From: Robiginitomaculum sp. | GTDB taxonomy: Bacteria > Pseudomonadota > Alphaproteobacteria > Caulobacterales > Maricaulaceae | Assembly (NCBI GenBank): GCA_026982235.1 | Contig: JALSHM010000056.1 | Span: 1-5,430, forward strand | Reading direction: 5' to 3' | DNA: 5,430 bases | Shown here: positions 1 through 4,310 of the stretch, piece by piece | How the letters are laid out: each line of letters begins with the position of its first letter | How positions within the stretch are numbered: position 1 is the stretch's first letter | Notes under the pieces: generated by a model | Told to the model about the DNA's origin: nothing | Database searches by the model: none | The model's input: only the letters and a program-made list of their open reading frames with translations | Position numbers and translations under genes: made by a program

Positions 1-336
1 GAAGATACGGCTGACAATCTACGCAAACATGGTGGTTTCTTGCCAGGTATTCGCCCAGGTGCCCGGACGGCTGAATATCTAAGCTATGTCTTAAACCGCC
101 TGACCTTCATTGGTGCGATTTATGTGGCCTTTGTTTGTGTGCTTCCTGAATTTGCCATTGCCCAGACAGGTGGTAAAATTCCACCGAGTGTGGCTATGCT
201 TATCGGGGGTATGTCTTTGCTGATTATCGTCTCTGTGACCCTTGATACGGTTGCGCAGGTGCAGTCTCATCTGGTGGCGCACCAATATGAAGGCCTGATT
301 AAAAAATCCCGTATGGGGCGTCGGCGGAAAAAATAA
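1..336 (+). CDS. secY: Protein translocase subunit SecY, C-terminal part (5' end outside window)
   Basis: SecY forms the protein-conducting channel of the inner-membrane Sec translocon with SecE and SecG, and receives substrates from SecA or ribosomes. Frame 1 is open from base 1 to the TAA at 334-336, giving the last 111 residues. Visible in order: the cytoplasmic loop before TM9 with ADNLRKHGG and the PGIRPG motif (fragment residues 15-20; its arginine corresponds to E. coli Arg357, needed for SecA-driven export); TM9 at about 34-50 (FIGAIYVAF...); a short periplasmic loop; TM10 at about 65-85; and a basic tail ending GRRRKK. The sequence is intact, so the gene is partial only because of the window edge. 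It is presumably the end of an spc-type ribosomal operon, with adk 22 bases behind. Identification is from family knowledge and is secure. Confidence 0.97.
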   Translation, partial: EDTADNLRKHGGFLPGIRPGARTAEYLSYVLNRLTFIGAIYVAFVCVLPEFAIAQTGGKIPPSVAMLIGGMSLLIIVSVTLDTVAQVQSHLVAHQYEGLIKKSRMGRRRKK

Positions 337-358
337 TGACCAAAGGGGAGTATGAGAT

Positions 359-979
359 ATGAATATCGTAATGTTCGGCCCCCCTGCGGCCGGTAAGGGG
401 ACACAGGCAAAGCGTTTAACGGCTGAGCGTGGCCTGATACAGCTTTCTACTGGTGACATGCTTCGCGCCGCCCGTACTTCTGGTTCAGAGCTTGGTAAGA
501 AAGTTGCCGGCATTATGGACCGGGGGGATTTGGTTTCAGATGAAATCGTGATTGCTTTAATTGAAGAACAATTGGACGCCAATAAAGGTGCGCCAGGCTT
601 TATCTTTGACGGCTTTCCGAGAACAGTTGAGCAGGCCAAGGCACTTGATGCATCGCTTCAAGCACGTGGTCAGGAACTTGACGGCGTCGTGCGTTTATGC
701 GTGGATGACAATGTTCTTTTGGGGCGGATTGAGAAACGCTTCAAAGAAGAGGGTCGCAAGGATGATAATCCTGAGAGCTTTAAAATACGGCTTGCTAATT
801 ACCATAAACAAACGGCGCCTTTGCTGCCTTATTATGCGGCGCAGGGCAAATTAACCGAAGTAGATGGTCTAGCTGAAATAGATACAGTTGCGGCCTCCAT
901 TGCAAAAGTGCTGGATATGCAGATGGCGGGCGAGGAAAAAGCTACAAAGCCGTGGTGGAAGAGGATTTTTGGGAGCTGA
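359..979 (+). CDS. adk: Adenylate kinase, short-lid type with C-terminal extension
   Basis: Catalyses ATP + AMP = 2 ADP in the cytoplasm. The 206 residues show the P-loop GPPAAGKGT (7-15), the AMP-site motif STGDMLR (30-36), DGFPRT (84-89, Arg88 as in E. coli), GRIEKR (122-127), GRKDDNPE (132-139) and RLANYHKQTAPL (144-155). The lid between about 127 and 133 is much shorter than in E. coli Adk and has no zinc-type cysteines; short-lid enzymes are known in Alphaproteobacteria. The P-loop has Ala in place of the commoner Gly at position 10. Residues from about 190 form an extra charged and aromatic tail ending KPWWKRIFGS, beyond the usual end of the fold. The ATG at 359 follows AAAGGGGAG (342-350) at good spacing. 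The 22-base gap after secY suggests co-transcription. Confidence 0.97.
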   Translation: MNIVMFGPPAAGKGTQAKRLTAERGLIQLSTGDMLRAARTSGSELGKKVAGIMDRGDLVSDEIVIALIEEQLDANKGAPGFIFDGFPRTVEQAKALDASLQARGQELDGVVRLCVDDNVLLGRIEKRFKEEGRKDDNPESFKIRLANYHKQTAPLLPYYAAQGKLTEVDGLAEIDTVAASIAKVLDMQMAGEEKATKPWWKRIFGS

Positions 980-1041
980 TTTGGCTTCGAATTGAAGATT
1001 GAGATTAACAGTAAAAAGTCGTGATTCAATCAATTGTGAGG

Positions 1042-1069
1042 TTGACCTTGGCGGCTAAGAGGATATAAC
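1042..1069 (+). promoter_or_regulatory. Probable housekeeping sigma promoter of the rpsM-rpsK-rpoA-rplQ operon
   Basis: TTGACC (1042-1047) is followed after 16 bases by TATAAC (1064-1069), close to the sigma-70/RpoD consensus. The -35 flank TTGACCTTGGC also looks like alphaproteobacterial housekeeping promoters. Transcription would begin near 1076, giving a leader of roughly 113 bases before rpsM. The placement fits: there is a 209-base gap after adk and tight gene spacing afterwards. The start site was not mapped. Read-through from secY-adk may contribute as well, because no convincing terminator follows adk. Confidence 0.65.
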
Positions 1070-1097
1070 TACCCGCTTTCGCGGAATCTGTCGGAAT

Positions 1098-1151
1098 ACA
1101 GGTCTCCCTGTGATTAGTCATGAAGTGATTTATCATATGGGGCGTATGACT
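1098..1151 (+). promoter_or_regulatory. Structured mRNA leader of rpsM (possible ribosomal-protein control element)
   Basis: Two inverted repeats lie between the predicted start site and the rpsM ribosome binding site. ACAGG (1098-1102) and CCTGT (1107-1111) enclose a TCTC tetraloop. AGTCAT (1116-1121) and ATGACT (1146-1151) are a perfect 6-base pair that could close a larger hairpin. An alternative inner pair is TCATA (1133-1137) with TATGA (1145-1149), which cannot coexist with the outer stem. In E. coli the rpsM leader is the site of S4 autoregulation. Here rpsD is absent from the operon and I see no proof of homology to that element, so the function is inference. Confidence 0.35.
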
Positions 1152-1188
1152 GGTTTTGTGGATAAGGAATTATTAAAGGAGAGCCATT

Positions 1189-1557
1189 GTGGCACGTATT
1201 GCAGGTGTAAACATACCAACTAATAAGCGCGTTATTATCGCGTTGACATATATTCACGGCATAGGGCCGGCTAAATCTAAAGAGATTTGCGACAAGGTCG
1301 GAATCGAAGATACGCGTCGGGTACAAGATCTCAGTGATGCTGATATTGCCAATATCCGCGATGCGATTGCGGATGGTCATTTAGTTGAAGGTGATTTGCG
1401 TCGCCAGACCTCCATGAATATCAAGCGTTTGATGGACATGGGGAATTACCGTGGCTTGCGCCACCGCCGTGGTCTGCCCGTTCGCGGTCAGCGTACACAT
1501 ACGAATGCGCGTACCCGCAAAGGCCCTGCTAAGGCCATTGCTGGTAAGAAGAAATAA
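1189..1557 (+). CDS. rpsM: 30S ribosomal protein S13
   Basis: S13 sits in the head of the 30S subunit, touches the P-site tRNA with its C-terminal tail and forms bridges to the 50S subunit. The 122 residues match the family in length. They begin MARIAGVNIPTNKRV, carry the helix-hairpin-helix-like YIHGIGPAKSKEIC segment (21-34), and contain the signature NYRGLRHRRGLPVRGQRTH (86-104), then a basic tail ending AIAGKKK. The start is GTG at 1189, chosen because AAAGGAGAG (1175-1183) lies just upstream and the N-terminus aligns with the family; the nearby TTG at 1188 is out of frame. First gene after the predicted promoter, with rpsK 24 bases downstream. Confidence 0.97.
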   Translation: MARIAGVNIPTNKRVIIALTYIHGIGPAKSKEICDKVGIEDTRRVQDLSDADIANIRDAIADGHLVEGDLRRQTSMNIKRLMDMGNYRGLRHRRGLPVRGQRTHTNARTRKGPAKAIAGKKK

Positions 1558-1581
1558 GTAAGAGGAATAGGGTAGGTCAAA

Positions 1582-1971
1582 ATGGCTAAAGAACCGGGTC
1601 GCGTCCGCCGCGCTGATAGAAAAAACATCACATCAGGTGTGGCACACATCAATGCGACATTTAACAATACAATGATTACCATTGCCGACATTCAAGGCAA
1701 TGCGATTGCTTGGTGTTCCGCTGGCGCTATGGGCTTTAAAGGCTCACGCAAATCCACACCTTATGCGGCGCAAGTTGCTGCTGAGGAAGCTGCCCGCAAG
1801 GCACAAGAACACGGCATGCAAACCCTTGAGGTCAATGTAAATGGCCCAGGTTCAGGCCGCGAAAGCGCAGTGCGCGCTTTGCAAGCTGCTGGCTTTACTA
1901 TTACTACAATTCGTGACGTTACACCTATCCCGCACAATGGCTGTCGTCCCCCTAAGCGCCGCAGAGTTTAA
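1582..1971 (+). CDS. rpsK: 30S ribosomal protein S11
   Basis: S11 lies on the 30S platform and helps shape the mRNA exit region with S7 and S18. The 129 residues equal the usual bacterial length. Diagnostic segments are GVAHINATFNNTMITI (19-34), AGAMGFKGSRKSTPYAAQ (47-64), NVNGPGSGRE (85-94) and the C-terminal signature DVTPIPHNGCRPPKRRRV (112-129). Asn119 in HNGC is the residue that becomes isoaspartate in E. coli S11, and it is conserved here. The ATG at 1582 has only a modest binding site (TAGGT, 1573-1577); a better AGAGGA at 1561-1566 is rather far away. Translational coupling to rpsM, 24 bases upstream, is plausible. Confidence 0.97.
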   Translation: MAKEPGRVRRADRKNITSGVAHINATFNNTMITIADIQGNAIAWCSAGAMGFKGSRKSTPYAAQVAAEEAARKAQEHGMQTLEVNVNGPGSGRESAVRALQAAGFTITTIRDVTPIPHNGCRPPKRRRV

Positions 1972-1996
1972 GGCGCGTTTAGGTCTAATATTATTT

Positions 1997-2019
1997 CTCG
2001 GGACTAACTTCCGGAGTTA
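1997..2019 (+). promoter_or_regulatory. Two mutually exclusive hairpins between rpsK and rpoA
   Basis: The 72-base gap has one stem of CTCGGGA (1997-2003) with TCCGGAG (2010-2016), with one G-G mismatch. A competing perfect stem is TAACT (2005-2009) with AGTTA (2015-2019), and the two share bases. No run of T follows, so this is not an intrinsic terminator. It could tune rpoA translation or mark an mRNA processing site. Both are guesses, and short stems of this size can occur by chance. Confidence 0.25.
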
Positions 2020-2043
2020 AACCTTATTATTAAGAGGTCCAAA

Positions 2044-3060
2044 GTGATTGAAAAAAATTGGCAAGAATTGATTCGCCCTATCAACCCAGAGGTTGAGCCG
2101 GGTAAAATTCCTGAAAGACAGGCTACTATTATCGCAGAACCGCTAGAGCGCGGTTTTGGTATGACAGTTGGGAATGCGCTGCGCCGTGTATTGCTATCGT
2201 CCTTGCAAGGTGCTGCCGTCACATCTGTTCAGATTGACGGCGTTGTCCACGAGTTCACATCTATCCCAGGTGTGCGCGAGGACGTCACCAATATTGTTTT
2301 AAACCTGAAAGGATTGGCTGTACGGATGCATTCCGAAGGGCCGCAGCGTTTGTTGTTGAAAAAATCTGGCGCAGGTCCGGTAACAGGCGCTGATATTGAA
2401 GAGACTGCGGACGTTGAAATTCTCAACCCTGATCATGTTATTTGTACCATGGACGAGGACACAGATTTACGCATGGAATTGACGGTCAATACGGGCAAAG
2501 GTTATGTAGCCGCGTCCGAATCCCGTCCCGAAGATGCACCTATCGGCCTGATCAGTATCGATGCTCTCTATAGCCCAGTGACCCGCGTCACTTACCGCGT
2601 AGAAAATACACGCGAAGGTCAAGTTTTGGATTATGATAAATTGCTTATCGACGTAGAAACCAACGGTGCTGTGACGCCCGAAGACGCTGTTGCGGTTGCC
2701 GCACGGATTTTACAAGACCAGTTCCAAGTATTTGTCAATTTCGACGACCCAGAAGATATTGGCCGAGGCGAGGAAAAAGATGAGCTGGACTTCAACCCTG
2801 CACTTCTGCGCAAGGTCGACGAGTTGGAGCTTTCCGTACGTTCCGCAAATTGCTTGAAGAACGACAATATCGTTTATATTGGCGATTTGATTCTCAAGTC
2901 CGAAGCAGAAATGTTGCGCACGCCAAACTTTGGCCGCAAGTCTCTCAATGAGATCAAAGAAGTCTTGGCGGCAATGGGCTTGCACCTCGGTATGGATGCG
3001 CCAAATTGGCCGCCTGAAAACATCGAAGAACTTGCCAAAAAATACGACGACCAATATTAA
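2044..3060 (+). CDS. rpoA: DNA-directed RNA polymerase subunit alpha
   Basis: The alpha subunit dimerises to start RNA polymerase assembly, and its C-terminal domain contacts UP-element DNA and activators. The 338 residues match the family. The N-terminal domain (about 20-235) includes the dimerisation helix GFGMTVGNALRRVLLSSL (37-54), with Arg47-Arg48 near the E. coli Arg45 position. A flexible acidic linker (about 234-250, DDPEDIGRGEEKDE) leads to the C-terminal domain (about 255-320). There LSVRSANCLKNDNI holds Arg266 and Asn269, the equivalents of E. coli Arg265 and Asn268, and FGRKSLNEIKE (296-306) is the second DNA-contact loop. The GTG at 2044 is chosen because AAGAGGT (2032-2037) precedes it at normal spacing and the N-terminus aligns. 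In E. coli rpsD lies just upstream of rpoA; here it does not. Confidence 0.98.
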   Translation: MIEKNWQELIRPINPEVEPGKIPERQATIIAEPLERGFGMTVGNALRRVLLSSLQGAAVTSVQIDGVVHEFTSIPGVREDVTNIVLNLKGLAVRMHSEGPQRLLLKKSGAGPVTGADIEETADVEILNPDHVICTMDEDTDLRMELTVNTGKGYVAASESRPEDAPIGLISIDALYSPVTRVTYRVENTREGQVLDYDKLLIDVETNGAVTPEDAVAVAARILQDQFQVFVNFDDPEDIGRGEEKDELDFNPALLRKVDELELSVRSANCLKNDNIVYIGDLILKSEAEMLRTPNFGRKSLNEIKEVLAAMGLHLGMDAPNWPPENIEELAKKYDDQY

Positions 3061-3101
3061 AGTAAAGCCCATAAAGGGAAATAAGAATAAGGAATATCGC
3101 C

Positions 3102-3521
3102 ATGCGCCACCGCATTGCCCATAGGAAACTCAATAGAACAAGCTCGCACCGCAAAGCGATGTTTGCTAACATGTCTTCCAGCTTGATTGAGCACGAACAA
3201 ATCGTCACAACTTTGCCCAAGGCGAAAGAACTGCGTCCGTTCGTAGAAAAACTTATTACATTGGCCAAAAAGGGTGATCTCGGTTCGCGCCGTATCGCCA
3301 TTGCACGTACGCGCAATGTGGAAATGAGCAAGAAATTGTTCGATGTATTGGGCCCGCGCTATAAAGATCGCCAAGGCGGCTATATTCGCATTATGAAGGC
3401 GGGTTATCGCTATGGTGACAATGCACCTATGGCCGTAATCGAATTTGTAGACCGCGACGAAGCTGCCAAAGGCGCAGGCGACCGCGCCCGCACCGAAGCT
3501 GCGGAAAACGCTGACGCATAG
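3102..3521 (+). CDS. rplQ: 50S ribosomal protein L17
   Basis: L17 is a 50S protein near the polypeptide exit tunnel region. The 139 residues begin with the signature MRHRIAHRKLNRTSSHRKA, followed by LIEHEQIVTTLPKAKELRP (28-46) and RYKDRQGGYIRIMKAGYRYGD (86-106), a universal L17 segment. The last 20 or so residues (DEAAKGAGDRARTEAAENADA) form an Ala- and charge-rich tail beyond the conserved core; such variable tails are common in L17. The ATG at 3102 follows AAGGAA (3089-3094) at good spacing, 41 bases after rpoA. It is the last gene before a strong terminator and so ends the operon, as rplQ does in most bacteria. Confidence 0.97.
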   Translation: MRHRIAHRKLNRTSSHRKAMFANMSSSLIEHEQIVTTLPKAKELRPFVEKLITLAKKGDLGSRRIAIARTRNVEMSKKLFDVLGPRYKDRQGGYIRIMKAGYRYGDNAPMAVIEFVDRDEAAKGAGDRARTEAAENADA

Positions 3522-3580
3522 TCATATGAAATGACATTTTGGCGCAAAATTCGCTAATATTGTCAAATATTCACTGCATA

Positions 3581-3607
3581 AACCCGTCCACAAGTGGCGG
3601 GTTTTTT
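3581..3607 (+). terminator. Strong intrinsic terminator after rplQ
   Basis: AACCCG (3581-3586) pairs with CGGGTT (3598-3603). After a single bulged T the stem continues as CCA (3588-3590) with TGG (3595-3597) around a CAAG tetraloop. Six T residues (3602-3607) follow. This GC-rich stem plus T-run is a textbook Rho-independent terminator and ends the ribosomal operon. The exported-protein gene downstream therefore probably has its own promoter. Two weaker A/T-rich hairpins lie before it, at 3521-3535 and 3556-3571. Confidence 0.9.
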
Positions 3608-3623
3608 GCTATATAAACCATGA

Positions 3624-3640
3624 TGTCCTGAACTAGGACA
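3624..3640 (+). promoter_or_regulatory. 17-bp palindrome upstream of the unknown exported-protein gene (possible operator or 5' hairpin)
   Basis: TGTCCT-GAACT-AGGACA is a perfect 6-base inverted repeat with a 5-base spacer, ending 20 bases before the ATG at 3661. It lies between TATAAA (3612-3617), a possible -10 hexamer without a clear -35 partner, and the GGAG ribosome binding site at 3651-3654. If that -10 is used, transcription would start about at the left edge of the palindrome. The element would then be either an operator over the start site or a 5'-terminal mRNA hairpin. A second -10-like TATAAG (3642-3647) would leave no room for the binding site. I cannot assign a regulator. Confidence 0.4.
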
Positions 3641-3660
3641 ATATAAGTGTGGAGATGATA

Positions 3661-4119
3661 ATGGGAAATTTGGCAAAAACTGCAATGATTGCTGGACTTT
3701 TGATAGGTATGACGGGTTTTTCTGGTGCGTCAAATGCGCAGGGTCGTGACATCAGTCCAACATTATTGATCGAAACCGGCCCCAGCGATAACCCGGCCTA
3801 TCGCCGTATGGTGTTTGTAAAATACTTAAATGGCACCCATGTTACCTCCAATTACAAAGCCTATAACCGCCGCGAGTTCATCAATTTGCCAGACAAATCT
3901 ACCACGGATAATGTTCGTGCCTGCGCTAATAACCGCGCCACAAAGTTCTCACAAATTAAAGCTTTCGAGCGCACAGAAGCGAGTCTGAAACGCAACAACC
4001 AGCCTCCCGAAGTGCGGAGTTTTTGCATAAAAAACATCAAAAATTGGAACGCCGAAAACAAAGACAAATACCTAAATCCAATTTTCAACGGCATGCCCTA
4101 TGTAGCGGGCGGGAATTAG
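3661..4119 (+). CDS. Small secreted cationic protein of unknown function
   Basis: I do not recognise this family. The 152-residue product has a clear Sec signal peptide: Lys6, a hydrophobic stretch at about 7-23 (TAMIAGLLIGMTGFSGA) and a probable signal peptidase I site after SNA (24-26). The mature chain is about 126 residues, has 20 Lys/Arg against 11 Asp/Glu, and is rich in Asn (17). It has just two cysteines, Cys88 (VRACANN) and Cys122 (RSFCIKN), which could form one disulfide in the periplasm. No membrane segment, lipobox or catalytic motif is visible beyond the signal. ATG 3661 is preferred over GTG 3649 and ATG 3655 because GGAG (3651-3654) lies six bases before it and the signal peptide starts there. 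It stands alone between the rplQ terminator and a periplasmic protease gene. Confidence 0.8.
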   Translation: MGNLAKTAMIAGLLIGMTGFSGASNAQGRDISPTLLIETGPSDNPAYRRMVFVKYLNGTHVTSNYKAYNRREFINLPDKSTTDNVRACANNRATKFSQIKAFERTEASLKRNNQPPEVRSFCIKNIKNWNAENKDKYLNPIFNGMPYVAGGN

Positions 4120-4132
4120 CTCCTGCGGTTTT
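4109..4132 (+). terminator. Weak candidate terminator overlapping the stop codon of the unknown exported-protein gene
   Basis: GCGGGA (4109-4114) can pair with TCCTGC (4121-4126), including one G-T wobble, around an ATTAGC loop that contains the TAG stop. GG and then four T residues (4129-4132) follow. The stem is short and the T-run brief, so termination would be partial at best, and read-through into the protease gene is possible. Confidence 0.3.
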
Positions 4133-4138
4133 ACGTCT

Positions 4139-4185
4139 AGTCAGTGAAAAAATGACTCATGCCATTTCGACCTGAGTTTATGAGT
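4139..4185 (+). promoter_or_regulatory. Two competing hairpins in the gap before the protease gene
   Basis: AGTCA (4139-4143) can pair with TGACT (4153-4157) across an A-rich loop. ACTCAT (4155-4160) can pair with ATGAGT (4180-4185). The two stems share bases 4155-4157 and so exclude each other. Neither is followed by a T-run. The layout resembles a switch but may be coincidence. No convincing promoter is visible in the whole 4120-4310 gap. Confidence 0.2.
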
Positions 4186-4207
4186 GCGCTACCTAGTTGG
4201 AGGTATT

Positions 4208-4234
4208 TGTGGCTCTACTGTTTTGGTTGCCACA
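4208..4234 (+). promoter_or_regulatory. Inverted repeat TGTGGC / GCCACA upstream of the protease gene
   Basis: TGTGGC (4208-4213) and GCCACA (4229-4234) are perfectly complementary with a 15-base loop. With a bulged C at 4235, two more T-A pairs can be added. The stem would bury the start codon of the tiny possible ORF at 4209. It could be an RNA hairpin in the protease leader or a DNA operator; the sequence cannot decide between them. Confidence 0.3.
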
Positions 4235-4247
4235 CAAAACAAAATGA
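4209..4247 (+). CDS. Possible 12-codon leader peptide ORF (speculative)
   Basis: GTG at 4209 opens a 12-codon frame, MALLFWLPHKTK, ending in TGA at 4245-4247. What makes it worth listing is its ribosome binding site: GGAGG at 4199-4203, five bases before the GTG, is the best Shine-Dalgarno match in the window, whereas the protease gene that follows has none. An overlapping TTG at 4207 would give a 19-residue alternative ending at 4266. The peptide resembles nothing I know. It may be a leader peptide, a small membrane-active peptide, a remnant of a lost gene, or chance. Confidence 0.2.
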   Translation: MALLFWLPHKTK

Positions 4248-4295
4248 ATATCCCGCAATTTTCTGACCTTTGCTCTTTAAAAATTGGGGGGTTGC

Positions 4296-4309
4296 GGCTA
4301 TTTTAAGCC
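4296..4309 (+). promoter_or_regulatory. Small hairpin abutting the protease start codon, no normal ribosome binding site
   Basis: GGCT (4296-4299) pairs with AGCC (4306-4309), leaving one base before ATG 4311. No Shine-Dalgarno sequence lies in the usual window. A run of six G (4286-4291) ends 19 bases upstream, and folding of this hairpin would bring it to a near-normal distance. An alternative longer A/T stem pairs 4275-4282 with 4301-4307. Whether either structure forms, or affects translation, is inference. Confidence 0.25.
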
Positions 4310-4310
4310 T

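Noticed and set aside
91..639. A 182-codon open frame on the minus strand over secY and adk
   Set aside because: It is antisense to two clear housekeeping genes, has no family resemblance, and its composition is that of a shadow frame.
985..997. CTTC/GAAG hairpin after adk as a terminator
   Set aside because: The stem is only 4 bp, A/T-rich, and has no T-run behind it.
1073..1084. CCGC-TTTC-GCGG hairpin near the rpsM promoter
   Set aside because: Transcription from the -10 at 1064-1069 would begin near 1076, so the left arm is probably not fully transcribed; a 4-bp stem is also easily random.
1137..1223. A 28-codon + strand frame (ATG 1137) overlapping the start of rpsM
   Set aside because: It has no ribosome binding site, overlaps the rpsM initiation region out of frame, and shows no recognisable product.
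3649..3660. GTG 3649 or ATG 3655 as the start of the unknown exported protein
   Set aside because: The GGAG binding site is at 3651-3654, so it serves ATG 3661 and cannot serve starts that overlap or nearly touch it.
4227..4254. TTGCCA (4227) with TATCCC (4249) as a promoter of the protease gene
   Set aside because: The -10 match is poor, the better GAATAT lies at only 13-base spacing, and the TTGCCA is part of the inverted repeat; not strong enough to annotate.
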